Source: Halichoerus grypus
Lineage: Eukaryota > Chordata > Mammalia > Carnivora > Phocidae
NCBI RefSeq assembly: GCF_964656455.1
Contig: NC_135714.1
Location: 126,970,131 to 127,034,130 of the forward strand
Direction: 5' to 3'
DNA: 64,000 bases
Made by a program: the position numbers and the translations under genes. The notes beneath the pieces are model-generated. The model saw nothing but the letters and a program-made list of their open reading frames with translations. It was not told the origin of the DNA and searched no databases. This document shows, piece after piece, positions 41,669 to 55,200 of this stretch; the first letter of the stretch is position 1, and each line of letters opens with the position of its first letter.

Positions 41669-44600
41669 ATTTCCTGTGAAGTAAATTTTATACGAGCTAA
41701 AATTAAAACTTTAAATTAAATCATACTGAAATGTATTTAAATTATAGCTTACCACTTTATTAAAGTATGACTTTGAGTAAGTACTTTACCTTTTCTAAAT
41801 ATCTCAGTTACCATTGTCTATAGAGTGAAAGTCCTCAAATCAGGGAAATTCAGTTTGAAATAGACCAATGAATAGAATTATAAGTAGCAGATTTGTAATA
41901 AAATATAAATTAATTTTGTTTAAAGATAGAGGTCTTGAAATTAATGATTCACAAAATATAGTAATTGTTGGTGGTAAATCACAATGTGTATTTTATGGTA
42001 TTGTTTGTAAAGTCAAGACCTGATGGTTAGATATTAAAAGTGTCGAATTTACCTTTTACTGGGCCTCTGTCTTAGGACAACTGGTTAGCTTCATTAATAA
42101 GGACATTAATGAGACTAAGTTTATTCATTTGATCTCAGTGTGGGCCAGTGAGCTTTGCTCTCTTCATGATCACAGACTGACTTTTAATCCTTGCCAGTCA
42201 TTATGTGGATTTGTAATGCTCAAAATGAGAACACTAATGAAACTGGTCAGTATGAACACACTGGTACAAATCCCAAAAGGCCATTTCTATGTCTGTCTAT
42301 GTATATATGTATGTATATAATATAGCACATCAGAGTAGGTCCAAAGGATCCAAGGAGAATTAGGCAAGGCTGAGGTTGTTAGTATAGCTATGAAATTCAC
42401 TATAAACTCACTGCAAAGTCATGACACTGAGGAAGATACTCAAAGGGCACGTATAGCTTTAAATGAGAAGATTCATTTTCTGAGAAGAAGGACGGCATGA
42501 TTTTTATTTGATCTCTTTGGACCTTCATTCTGTATTTATAAAATAAGGGTAATAATACCTTTTCCTCATATATTAAATTCCATCATTTGTTTAAGGAAAA
42601 ATGGGAAGAAAAATCTTTTGGGTTCTTTAGAAGAAAGGTACAATATTCAGCTAAGTGGGTTGATTATTTTTATGACTTTCTTTAGAAAACACTTAAATAT
42701 AAATTAATTGTAAGAATAGGGAAAGTATATTTTGCTGTGAGATAGAAAATAACAGAGATAATCAAAGTTGATCTGAAAGTTGCCAAACACAGCTAAAAAA
42801 GAGTCATATAACTCCTTGGTGCCTAAGTAGGTTGAGACTAGAGGAACTCAAGGACTATTCTAGTGCCATAATTCACTATTCTATTATCCTGTGGTTTCAC
42901 ACACACATGGAGTGCCATGTCTCAAATGGCAATAATTAGGCCCTTCTTCTGTAAATGACTGTTCTTTCTACCTACCTCCTTCTAATGAAATTAGTTCTTG
43001 ATCTTGATTATTGGCCTCTTCTACAGGTTCTTTCATATAGAATTTATAACTTCTATGTCATGAAACCTTATCAAACCAAAATGGCCCATTTTCTAGTAAC
43101 TGGGAGATTATGTTTATTTTTAGAAAATTTTCCACCATCAGATTTGCCTAATATATTTCTTCAGTGTGCAACTTTACTTGCCAAGGGAGTACTGATACTA
43201 TGGGAAATTTGAAATTTTATTCTCCTGAATGCAGTTGATAAGAACAAGATCATAAACAGAGAACAGGTTCATTGGTCTTTTGAACTCTCAAAAATTATGG
43301 GCACAAGAAACTGGAAAAAATCAAACAGTGGTTCATGTTTCTGGTCAGGCCAAGAAGCCCAAAATGGAGCAAATATGTCAGATGAGGTAAGGGGATTGAC
43401 AGTTCACATGCTGCAGAATCCCTTTTGCACTTTTCTTCCTCATCTAAGTAAATGACACTTGTTAATGACTAAATCTTGTGGGAGAATATTCAGGTGAATC
43501 TGGCCTCAAGATAGCTGCCATTTTCAGATGGTTGGTCTTATGCTGGCCATGGCCACAGTCCTGAGACCATTTTGAAAGAGAAATCTAGTGGCTTTCTCCA
43601 TTGCTTACTTCTTTCTAAAATCAAGTATAGCATCTGACTAGAAACAAGTTAGCCCATGAAGCATTGCCAATGCTGTAGATAGTATTATGAACAATGAGAA
43701 ACTTTAGCAGAATATAGAAAGGAAAAAAAGGTTTTGGATTTCTTATTTCTATTATCTTTGTTTCTAGGTTTGTTTTTTATGGGGTTTTTTTTTTTGGAAT
43801 TTTAATTTAGAGATAGAAACATACTTTCTTAGTTTAATGGTGTTTCACTGGACACAGCAATAACCACAATTGCCAAGTAGCTGGAAAAATGGTTTCTCAA
43901 ATGGAAGGAACTGTTATTAATTCCCAAGATAGAAGTGTGGTAAATTCAATGGAATTAGTTTGTAAATTTGACTTGGTAATGAACCACTAAGGAAAAAAAA
44001 AAATGCCAGAAATTTCCCCTAAATCAATAGCTAACATTGGATACTTGAAATGCCATGACACTTTCACAAAACAATTTAAGTAGATGATGGAAATAATAGT
44101 CAATTGTATCATAAGACTTGACAAAGAGAGCTACAACTATTGCGTCTTGAAAATATAAACAGAATATAAAATCAGGAAAAAGTTCTTATAAAATTTGGGA
44201 AATAAAGACCTTTTGTGTTTGGCCTGGAGATCTTAGGTTTTATAGAGGAAAATTCATGAATCCCAGTGGATAGCCCATATTTTTTCAGTCCAAATCTTAT
44301 TTCTCATCTGCAGTACTCAGTAACCAGGAAAGGACAATCTCATTTTCTGAATGAGAAAGAAAATAGAAGTGAGTTTAGAACAGGATAAGAACCAGTAGAA
44401 AAAGAAATAAGCATGAGAGGTATTTGTAACATTACACCAACAGGGCTGCATAGAGAGGAGAACTACAAGAGTGCAGAAAGTATCCACCAATGCCTATTTG
44501 GGGATACTTAGTACTTGAACTTGCACAATAAAATAATGATCAAGGTAACTTTTAGAGAAATAAAAATGCTAAACTATAAACATAAAATAGACTTAGAAAT

Positions 44601-44742
44601 GTAATTGAGGTTTTGTGGTATGAAATTAAATGACAAACTATAAGCTATTATAGTTGGAAAGCTAAGACATGTGTACATATATATGGCTTATTACATGTAT
44701 ATCATATGATGTATGTGTGTATATGTGTATATATATGTATAT
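41669..44742. other. single-copy AT-rich DNA, nothing firm
   Basis: A 3-kb stretch without recognisable gene or young repeat. A weak MIR-like trace lies near 42,505-42,575, and an AT/TG simple patch at about 44,670-44,740. Confidence 0.4.
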
Positions 44743-44970
44743 CACCTCTCCAATTTTTAAAAATATTTATTTATTTATTTTAGAGAGAGAGAGTGAGTGA
44801 GCGTGACAGGGAAGGGCAGAGGGATAGAGTCTTAGGCAGATTCCCCGCTGAACATGAAACCTGATTGGGGGCTCGATCTCATGATGCTGAGATCACGACC
44901 TGAGCCAAAACCAAGAGTTGGACGCTTAACTGACTGTGCCACCCAGGGCACCCCATCTCTCCCATTTTTA
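44743..44970 (-). mobile_element. older CAN-SINE, minus, imperfect 17-bp TSD
   Basis: The body 'gggggctcgatctcatgatgctgagatcacgacctgagcc' and head 'ctgtgccacccagggcacccc' are in reverse. The TSD is cacctctccaattttta (44,743-44,759) against catctctcccattttta (44,954-44,970), two mismatches. Confidence 0.92.
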
Positions 44971-46200
44971 ATAAATTGAATATCCAATTCCCCATTCTCC
45001 ATCTATTTTTCTTTTTTAATTCCTATTACCAAATGAAATATAGCATTATCATCTGGTGTTGTGGACTCTTCGGTGCTGTAATACCTTCTTTGTAGAGCTG
45101 AGAGAAAAATGTAGCCTCTGTCCTCATGGTAGACAAACAAATATACAATACCAATTTCTCTTGTGGGTCATCTTTTTGGTGATGACAGCTAAAAGTTCCT
45201 GCTTTTATTAGCTTGTTTGAAATATGTATGTCATTGCCATTCAATTATATAAGGAGAGTTGTAGAGGAAATAGAATTGAAGCTGCACTTTGCAGCAAGAA
45301 GAGAAGCTAGATGGGAAACACTGTGTCCTCCAAAAGCATGGCTTTGGTAGAAGCGTAGACCTGGGAGTTAAAGCAGGGCCAGTGATCTACATAGACCTGG
45401 AAGACAAAGTAAAGAGGGAGTGCTCTCAGGTGATGCATAGATCACTGCCAATTTATACTCTTAAAGCATTTTAATACAAGGGAACATTTGATTTCAAAGG
45501 CTCAGGGAACACTTCCACTTTGGTTCCTTGCCCATTTAGCAGTTTAGGATTACCATTTGTGTACTAGATAGATTGTGAAGTTGAAAGTTCCTATTATATT
45601 TGTTTTATATGTGTTTGCTAAGGTAAATGTTTAATAAGCAATCACAGGTCAGTTATGGGTGCCTTTTTTTTTTTTATACTGATGTGGTTGTGAGCCGCTC
45701 TGTGAGAAGAACAAAACATATGCAAGAGGTTTCAAAATGAGTTTCATTGCTTCATTAAAGTTTTTACAGGGTTTTCCTCCAATGCTACTCAATGAAATAA
45801 AAGGGGATGCTTGCCTTCAAAGAAGGATATGGTCACTTCCTTTCCCCAATCTTCTTTGTCTAATTCTTGTTATCCATATTTTCTTCCAAAGATAAAGCCT
45901 CTTCCTTTTCATATGTATTGCTTGGTATCTGTCAGTTGAACCACATTAAATTAAGGGGTTTCTTTGCCCTGGATTAAAACAACAAAAATGGACAAGTGGG
46001 CTTTGGGATTTTCTATTCCCATACCCAAACCCTTTTTCTAATAACAAAGGATGGTATCTTCTTTTGAAGATGTTTGTGTGTTTTTCATTAAGCTTTTGCC
46101 CCTTCTTTCCCACAATTAACCACTTTGGCTAGACCTTATTTACTGTGTCAGTTACTGATGATTTAGATGTTCTTTTTACATCTTTATTCTAATGGAGTCT
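44971..46200. other. single-copy DNA, nothing recognised
   Basis: No gene is supported. The 61-72 codon frames show no domain. Confidence 0.45.
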
Positions 46201-47127
46201 ATTTCTTTCTTTTTTTATTGAAGTATAATTGACATGTAATATCCTATTAGTATCAGGCATATATCATAGTGAGCTGATATTTTTACACATTTAGAAATGA
46301 TTTCTATGATAAGTCTAGTTACCATCTGTCACCATACAAAGTTATTACAATATTATTGACTATACTCCTTACACTGTACAACCCCATGATTTATTTACTT
46401 TATAACTGTAAGTTTGTACACCTTAATCTCCTTCACCTATTTTGCCTGTCCCCCTCTCCTTCCCCACTCTGGTAATCAACAGTTTGTTTCTGGTATCTAT
46501 GAATCTGTTCCTGTTTTGTTTTGTTTGTTTTGTTTTTTAAATTCCCCCATATAAGTGAAATTATGTGTTATTTGTCTTATTCTGTAGGACTTTTTTCACT
46601 TAGCATAATACCCTCCAGGTCCATCCATGTTGTTGCAAATGATAAGATTTCGTTCCTTTTTGGCTGAGTAATATTTCGGTGTGAGTGTATGTGTGTGTGT
46701 GTACACCATTTTTCTTATCCATTCATCTATGGATGCTTAGGTTGTTTCCTTATCTTGGCTATTGTAAATAATGCTGCAATAAACATAGGGGTTCTTATAT
46801 CTCTTCAGACTCTTTAAATAAATACTGAGAAGTGGAGTTGTTTGATATTGTGGTAGTTTTATTTTTAACTTTTTGAGGAAATTTCATAATTTTCTATAGT
46901 GGCTACACCAATTTTCATTCCCACCAACATTTTTCTTCACATCCTCACCAACATTTGCTTTTTTATCTTTTTGATAATAGCCAATCTGACCAGTGTGAGG
47001 TGATAGCCCATCGTGGTTTTGATGTGCATTTCCCTCATGATTAGTGATGTTGAGTGTTTTTTCATATGCCTATTGGTCGTCTGTACGTACTCTTTGGAAA
47101 AATGTATATTCAAGTCCTCTATCCATT

Positions 47128-47307
47128 TTTTTTAAATTTTATTTTATTATGTTATGTTAATCACCATATATTACATCATTAGTTTTGATGTAGTGTTCCA
47201 TGATTCATTGTTTGCATATAACACCCAGTGCTCCATTCAGTACGTACCCTCTTTAATACCCATCACCAGGTTAACCCATTTCCCCACCCCCCTCCCCTCT
47301 AGAACCC
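47128..47307 (-). mobile_element. short L1 3' end (module-2 type), minus, inside L1-D
   Basis: About 180 bp of carnivore L1 3' UTR module 2 ('cacccagtgctccattcagtacgtaccctc', 'cccatcaccaggtta') interrupts L1-D between 'ctctatccattttttt' and 'gggttgtttgggttt', which are adjacent in related L1s. I could not define a TSD. Confidence 0.85.
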
Positions 47308-47443
47308 GGGTTGTTTGGGTTTTCTTTTATATTAAGTCATGTAAATTCCTTATATATTTTGGATATTAATCCCTAATTGAAATTCTGATTTGCAAATACT
47401 TTCTCCCACTCAGTAGGTTGCGTTTTCATTTTGTTGATGATTT

Positions 47444-47520
47444 ATTTTGCTGTGCAAATGCTTTTTTTAATAAATAAATATTAATTTTGCTGTGCAAATG
47501 CTTTTTAAATAAATATATAT
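47444..47520. repeat. 40-bp tandem duplication inside L1-D
   Basis: 'attttgctgtgcaaatgcttt' followed by an AATAAATA-rich stretch occurs at 47,444-47,483 and again from 47,484. An (AT)n tail closes the second copy. Confidence 0.85.
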
Positions 47521-48420
47521 ATATATATTTACTTATTTTTGCTTTTGTTGTCCTTGCCCGAGGAGATTGGTTCAAAAAAATATTACTAAGACCAGTGTCA
47601 AAGAGCTTACTTCTTATGTTTGTTTGTTTGTTTTAGGAGTTTTATGGTTTCAGGTGTTATATTCAAGACTTTAATCCATTTTGAATTTATTTCTGTATAT
47701 GACATAAGATAGTGATCCGGTTTCATTCTTTTGCACATAGCTGTCCAGTTTTCTGCAACACCATTTGTTAAGCAGACTGTCTCTTCCTCATTATATAGTT
47801 TTGCTTCCTGTGTCATAGATTAATTGACCATATATATGTATGGGTTTATTTCCAGGCTATCTATTCTAATCCATTGATCTATTTGTCTATTGTCATGATT
47901 ATACCATATTGTTTTGATTACTATAACTTTGTAGTATAGTTTGAGATCAGGAACATGATACCTCCCGCTCTGTTCTTCTCAAGATTGCTTTGACTATTCT
48001 GGGTCTTTTGTGGTTCCATACAAATTTTAGGATTATTTGTTCTAGTTCTGTGAAAAATGCCATTGGTATTTTGATGAGGATTGCATTGAATCTGTAGATT
48101 ACCTTGGATAGTATGATATCTTAACAATGTTAATTCTTCCAATCCATAAACATGGTATATTTTTCCATTTATTTGTGTCGTCTTCAATTTTTTTCATCAG
48201 GTCTTATAGTTTTCAGGGTATGGGTCCCCCTTTGGTTAAATTTATTCCTAGATATTTTATTCTTTTTGTATGAGTTATAAATGGGACTGTTTTCTTAATT
48301 TCCCTTTCTGATAGCTCATTATTAGTGTACATAAATCCAACTGATTTCTGAATGTTAATTTCATATCCTGGAACTTTATGGAATTCATTTTTTTTAGTTG
48401 TAATAGTTTTTTGTAAAAAA

Positions 48421-48444
48421 CTTTTTTTTTTTTTTTTTTTTTTT
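48421..48444. repeat. poly-T run in L1-D
   Basis: A homopolymer of 24 T where other L1s have a short T-rich codon run. Confidence 0.9.
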
Positions 48445-50852
48445 AGGGTTTTCTGTATATGGTATCATGTGACAGTTTTACTTTTCCTTTCCAATTTGGA
48501 TGATTTTTATTTCTCTTTCTTGCCTGATTCTCTGGCTGGGATTTCCAATACTATGTTGATAAAAGTGGTAATGGTAGGCATTTTTGTCTTGTTCCTGATC
48601 TTAGAAAAAAAGCTTTCAGTTTGTCACCATTGAGTATAATGTTGGCTCTGGATTTGTTATATATGGCCTTTATTATATTGTGGTACGCTTCTTTTATACC
48701 CACTTTGTTGAGAGTTTTTAGTATAAATGGATGTTGAATTTTTTCAAATGCTTTTTCTGTATCTTGAGATGATCATAGGATTTTTATCCTTTCTTTTGTT
48801 AATGTGGTGTATTACATTGACTGATTTGTGGATGTTGAACCATTGTTGCATCCCTGGGATAAATCCCACTTGATCATGGTGTATAATACTTCTACTATAT
48901 TGTTGAATTTAATTTGCTAATGTTTGGTTGAGGGTTTTGCATCTATATTCATCAGGGATATTGGCCTGTAGTTTTCTTTTTTTGTGGTGTCTGTATGGTT
49001 TTGGTATTAGGGTGATGCTGGCCTCATAAAATGAGTTTGGAGTATTCCTTCCTCTTTAAGTTTTTGGAATAATTTGAGAAGAATAGATACTAACTCTTCT
49101 TTAAATGATTGTAAAAAATCATCTGTGAAGCCATGTGGTCCTGGACTTTTAATTTTGGGGTGTTTTTAAATTACTGATTCAATTTCATTGCTTCTGTGTG
49201 GCTGATTCAGATTTTTTTCATCATGATTCAGTACTGAAAGGTTGTGTGCTTTTAGGAATTTATCCATTTTTTCTATATTTTCCAATTTGTTGTCATATAA
49301 TTGTTCATAATGGTCCTTTATGATATTTTATATTTCTGTGTGTCAGTTGTAACTTCTCTCATATCTGATTTTATTTATTTGGGTCCTCTCTTTCTTTTTT
49401 CTTGATGAGTCTGGCTATGGGTTTATTGATTTTATTTATCTTTTCAAAGAATGAGCATTTAGTTTTATTGATCCTTTCTAAATTTTTTAGTCTGTATTTT
49501 ATTTATTTCTGCTTTGATCTTTATTATTTCCATCATTCTACTAACTTTGGGTTTTATTCTTCTTTTTCTAGTTCCTTTAGGTATAGTTAGATTGTTGATT
49601 TAAGATTTTTCTTGGTTCTTGAGGTAGGCCCGTACTACTGTAAACTTCCCTCATAGACCTGCTTTTGTTGCATCCCATAGGTTTTGGAACATTGTGTTTC
49701 CATTTTCATTTGCCTCCATGTACTTTTTTATTCTCTCTTTGATTAAACTTTGGTTGTTTAGTAATAAGTTGTTTAGTCTCCATGCATTTGTGTTTTATCC
49801 AGTTTTTATCTTATAATTGATTTTTAGTTTCTTACCATTGTGGTCAGAAAAAGTGAATGATATTTCAATCTTCTTAAATTTATTGGACAGTTTTTGCAGT
49901 CTAACACATGATCTATACTGTGCACTTAAAAAGAATGTGTATTCTACTATCTTTGGATGGGATCTTCTGTATATATTTGTTAAGTCTGTCTGGTATAATG
50001 TGTCATTCAAAGCCACTATTTTCTTATTGGTTTTCTATCTGAATGTTCTATCCATTAACATAGTCAAGTGTTAAGGTCCCCTATTGTTATCGTAATACTG
50101 TCAGTTTCTCCCTTTATGTCTGCTAATATTTGCTTTCTATATTTAGGTGCGACCATGTTGTCTGCATGCATATTTACAATTTTGTATTCTCTTGTTGGAT
50201 CGATCCCTTTATCATTATGTAAATCCCTCAATTTCTCTTTGTTTAAAAGTTTACTTTGTCTGATATAAATATTGCTACCCAGCTTTTTTTTTTTTATCTT
50301 CCATTTGCATGAAATATCCTTTTCTATCCCTTCACTTTTGATTTATATGTGTTTTTAGGTCTGAAGTGAGTCTCCTATAGATAACATATAGATGAGTCTT
50401 TTATTTTAATCCATTCAGTCACCCTATGTCTTTTGATTGAAGCATTTAGGTCATTTACATTTAAAGTAACTGTTGATAGATATATACTTATTGACATTTT
50501 GTTGATTGTTCTCTGGTTGCTTTTGTAGTTCTTTTCTGTTTTTCTTCTTATCTTGCTCTCTTCCCTTGTGATTGATGACTTTCTTCAGTGTTATGCTTGG
50601 ATTCCTTTCTCTTTATATTTTGTGTACTTATTATAGGTTTTTGGTTTATGGTTGCCATGAGGGTCAAATATAACATTCTGTGAATCTATACTAAGTTGAT
50701 GGTCACTTAAGTTTGAACACATTCTAAAAGCACTATGTTTTTCCTTATCCTTCTCCATGTTTTATGTATATGATGTCATATATATATCATTTTATTTTGT
50801 GTATCCTAAGCTAATTTCTGAGATATAATTGATTTTACTATTTTTGTCTTTT

Positions 50853-51091
50853 AACCTTCATACTAGCTTTTTAAAAAAATTATTTATTTGTTTTAGAGAG
50901 AGAGAGAACATGTGAGCAGGGGGAGGGGCAGAGGGAGAGGGAAAGAGAATGTCAAGAAGACTCTCCACTGAGTACAGAATCTGACACAGGGCTTGATCTC
51001 ATGATCCTGGGATCATGACCTGAGCCAAAATCAAGAGTCAGATGCTCAACTGATTGAGCCACCCAGGCTCCCCAACCTTCATACTAGCTTT
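50853..51091 (-). mobile_element. older CAN-SINE, minus, 18-bp TSD, inside L1-D
   Basis: SINE body 50,871-51,073 in reverse ('gatcctgggatcatgacctgagccaaaatcaagagtcagatgctcaactgattgagcc'). A perfect 18-bp TSD, aaccttcatactagcttt, lies at 50,853-50,870 and 51,074-51,091. Confidence 0.95.
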
Positions 51092-51486
51092 ACTAGTGAT
51101 TGATCTACTACTTTCACTATACATTTACTTTTTCAGTGAAATTTTTTCCTTTCATAATTTTCTTACTTTTAACTATGGTCTATTTTTTTTTTTTTTTTAA
51201 GAAGTCCCTTTAACATTTTTTATAAGGCTGGGTTAGTGATGATGAACTCCTTTAACTTTTGTTCATCTGGGAAACTTTATCTCTCCTTCAGTTCTGAATG
51301 ATAACCTTGCTAGATAGCGTATTCTTGGTTGTAGGTTTTTTCCTTTAAGCACCTTGAATATATCATGCCATTCACTCTGACCTGCAAAATTTCTGCTGGA
51401 TATTCAGCTGAGAGCCTAATGGGGTTTCCCTAGTGTGTAACTAGTTGCTTTTATCTTGCTTATTTTAAGGTTCTCTCTTTATCTTT

Positions 51487-51502
51487 AATTTTTGACATTT
51501 TA
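51487..51502. repeat. L1-C target-site duplication, left copy
   Basis: aatttttgacatttta at 51,487-51,502 is repeated at 59,018-59,033. The left copy lies beyond the transduced segment, which shows that segment moved together with L1-C. Confidence 0.95.
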
Positions 51503-51530
51503 TTTTATTTTATTTTATTTTATTTTTTTA

Positions 51531-52027
51531 AACAAAAAGAAAGCCTTTATTCACTCCAGTTGGGCATTTGAATAGGCTCTTTGAAGAATACAAACTTGGT
51601 AAACAGATCCAAACTCTGTTTATTATGCAAAGAGGGCAGTAGATTATGGAGAAATGGCTTCCTCATTAATTTTGTAACTCATATATCAGTGATCAGGTTC
51701 TTTGAAGATGGATTATTGGCCATTTGACTGTTGTTGACTGTGTCTACTCATTGAGCCATGTTTGCGGCCAAAGAATTTTTGGGAAAGAATGGTAAAGTAA
51801 GAGAAAAGGCAATGTGTTTTTCTGGAAAGGAATAGCTGGTGACTGGGGTAATGAGAAGAAAGACCCTTACGAGATGATAGCGATGACTTTTCCTATAGTT
51901 TGGAAGTCCTTCCCACTCTACACATTTCATACAAAATATTTTCCACTTCGGTCAAACAATATTTGATATGAATATGACTTAATAATAGGCTTAATTACAT
52001 ACAAAGGGTCTGTGGATTGGCTACACT
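51531..52027 (-). other. 3'-transduced single-copy segment carried by L1-C
   Basis: About 497 bp with no resemblance to L1 lies between the L1-C 3' end and its tail, inside the TSD. The sense strand carries an AATAAA signal (TTTATT on plus at 51,546-51,551) 10-20 bases before the A-rich tail, as expected for read-through of the weak L1 poly(A) site to a downstream signal. A 60-codon minus-strand frame (51,748-51,930) is present but unrecognised. The segment could come from intergenic DNA or from a gene 3' end. Confidence 0.9.
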
Positions 52028-52210
52028 ATTTTTTTTAACATAATGTATTATTTGTTTCAGAGGTACAGGTCTGTGATTCATCAGTCTTACCCAATTCACA
52101 GTGCTCACCATAGCACATACTCTCCCCAATGCCTAGCACCCAGCAACCCCATCCCTCCCACCCCCACCATTCCAGCAACTCTCAGTTTGTTTTGTAAGAT
52201 TAAGAATTTC

Positions 52211-55200
52211 TCATATCAGTGACATCATATGATACATGTCACTCCCTGATTGACTTATTTCACTTAGCATAATACCTCTAGTTCCATCCATGTCATTGCA
52301 AATGGCAAGATTTCGGTTTTTTTCCTGCTGGCTGAATAATATTCCATTTTATATATATACACCACATCTTCTTTATCCATTCATCTGTTGATGAACATCT
52401 TGGCTCTTTCCAGAGTTTGGCTATTGTGGACATTGCTGCTATAAACATTGAGGTGCACATATCCCTTTGGATCACTACAGTTGTATCTTTGGGGTAAATA
52501 CCCAGTAGTGCAATTGCTGGGTCATAGGGTAGCTCTATTTTCAACTTTTTGAGGAAATAATATTTTCCAGAGTAGCTTCAACAGCTTGCATTCCCACGAA
52601 AAGTGTAGGTGGGTTCCCCTTTCTCTGCATCCTCATGAACATCTATCGTTTCCTGACTTGTTAATTTTAGCCATTCTGACTATGTGAGGTGGTATCTCAT
52701 TGAGGTTTTGATTTGGACTTCCCTGATACAGAGCGATGTTGAGCACTTTTTTCATGTGTCTGTTGGCCATTTGGATGTCTTTTTTGGAAAAATGTCTGTT
52801 TATGTCTTCTGCCCATTTCTTGATTGGGTTATTTGTTCTTTGGGTGTTGAGTTTGATAAGTTCTTTATAGATTTTGGATACTAGCCCTTTCTCTGATATG
52901 TCATTTGCAAATATCTTCTCCCATTCTGTTGGTTGTCTTTTGGTTTTGTTGACTGTTTCTTTTGCTGTGCAAAAGCTTTTTATCTTGATGAAGTCCCAAT
53001 AGTTCATTTTTGCCCTTGCTTCCCTTGCCTTTGGCCATGTCTCTAGGAAGAAGTTCCTGCGGCTGAGGTTGAAGAGGTTTCTGCCTGTGTTCTCCTCTAG
53101 GTTTTTGATGAACTCCTGTCTCACATTTAGGTCTTTCAACCATTTTGAGTCTATTTTTGTGTATGGTGTAAGGAAATGGTCCAGTTTCATCCTTCTGCAT
53201 GTGGCTGACCAATTTTCCCAACACCGTTTGTTGAAGAGACTGTCTTTTTTCCATTGGACATTCTTTCCTGCTTTGTCGAAGATGAGTTGACCATAGAGTG
53301 GAGGGTCCATTTCTGGGCTCTCTATTCTGTTCCATTGATCTATGTGTCTGTTTTGTGCCAGTACCATACTGTCTTGATGATGACAGCTTTGTAATAGAGC
53401 TTGAAGTCCGGAATTGTGATGCCGCCAGCTTTGTTTTTCCTTTTCAACATTCCTCTGGCTATTCGGGGTCTTTTCTGGTTCCATACAAATTTTAGGATTA
53501 TTTGTTCCATTTCTTTGAAAAAAGTGGATGGTATTTTGAAAGGGATTGCATTAAATGTATAGACTGCTCTAGGTAGCATTCACATCTTCACAATATTTGT
53601 TCTTCCAATCCATGAGCATGAAACATTTTTTCATTTCTTTGTGTCTTCCTAATTTTCATTCATAACTATTTTATAGTTTTCTGAGTACAGATTCCTTGCC
53701 TCTTTGCTTAGATTTATTCCTAGGTATCTTATGGTTTTGGGTGCAGTTGTAAATGGGATCAAATCCTTAATTTCTCTTTCGTCTATCTTGTTGCTGGTGC
53801 ATAGAAATGCCACTAATTTTTGTGCATTGATTTTATATCCTGCCACTTTACTGAATTCCTGTATGAGTTCTAGCAGTTTTGGGGTGGAGTCTTTTGGGTT
53901 TTCCACATAAGGTATCATGTCATCTGCAAAGAGTGAGAGTTTGATTTCTTCTTTGCCAATTCGGATGCTTTTTATTTCTTTTTGTTGTCTGATTGCTGTG
54001 GCTAGGACGTCTAGTACTATGTTGAATAGCAATGGTGATAGTGGACATCCCTGCCGTGTTCCTGACCTTAGGGGGAAAGCTCTTAGTTTTTCCCCATTGA
54101 GAATGATATTCGCTGTGGGTTTTTCATAGATGGCTTTTATGATACTGAGGTATGTACCCTCTATCCCTACACTCTGAAGAGTTTTGATCAAGAAAGGATG
54201 CTGTACTTTGTCAAATGCTTTTTCTGCATCTATTGAGAGGATTATATGGTTCTTGTTCTTTCGTTTATTAATGTATTAGATCACATTGATTGATTTGCGG
54301 ATGTTGAACCAACCTTGCAGCCTAGGAATAAAACCCACTCGTTCGTGGTGAATAATCCTTTTAATGTACTGTTGGATCCTATTGGTTAGTATTTTGGTGA
54401 GAATTTTTGCATCCATGTTCATCAAGGATATTGGTCTGTAATTCTTCTTTTTGATGGGGTCTTTGTCTGGTTTTGGGATCAAGGTAATGCTGGCCTCATA
54501 AAATGAGTTTGGAAGTTCTCCTTCCATTTCTATTTTTTGGAACAGTTTCAGAAAAATAGGCATTAATTCTTCTTTAAATGTTTGGTAGAATTCCCCTGGG
54601 AAGCCATCTGGCCCTGGGCTCTTGTATGTTGGGAGATTTTTGATGACTGTTTCAATTTCCTTAGTGGTGATACATCTGTTCAGATTTTCTATTTCTTCCT
54701 GGTTCAGTTTTGGTAGTTGATACATCTCTAGGAATGCATCCATTTCTTCCAGATTATCTAATTTGCTGGCATATAGTTGTTCATAATATGTTCTTATAAT
54801 TGTTTGTATTTCTTTGGTGTTGGTTGTGATTTCTCCTCTTTCATTCATGATTTTATTTATTTGGGTCCTTTCTCTTTTCTTTTTGATAAGTCTGGCCAGG
54901 GGTTTATCAATGTTGTTAATTCTTTCAAAGAACCAGCTCCTAGTTTTGTTGATCTGTTCTACTATCCTTTTGGTTTCTATTTCATTGATTTCTTCCCTGA
55001 TCTTTATTATTTCTTTTCTCCTGCTGGGTTTAGGCTTTATTTGCTGTTCTTTCTCCAGCTCCTTTAGGTGTAGGGTTAAGTTGTGTATTTGAGACCTTCC
55101 TTGTTTCTTGAGAAAGGCTTGTATTGCTATATACTTTCCTCTTAGGACTGCCTTTGCTGCATCCCAAAGATTTTGAACAGTTGTGTTTTCATTTCCATTT

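Larger units (their letters stand above)
46560..50500 (-). pseudogene. L1-D ORF2 remnant
   Basis: Degraded ORF2. Recognisable blocks run in order from the start region near 50,480 through the endonuclease (49,795-50,016 keeps the LNDTLYQTDLTNIYR to SDHN region), the reverse transcriptase (48,450-49,050) and the C-terminal part (46,600-48,200). Many stops and indels interrupt it. It is also interrupted by the short L1 insertion at 47,128-47,307 and a 40-bp tandem duplication at 47,444. Confidence 0.8.

Noticed and set aside
51748..51930. 60-codon frame in the L1-C transduced segment as a captured gene end
   Set aside because: I recognise no family, and the frame is short. Kept only as part of the transduction finding.
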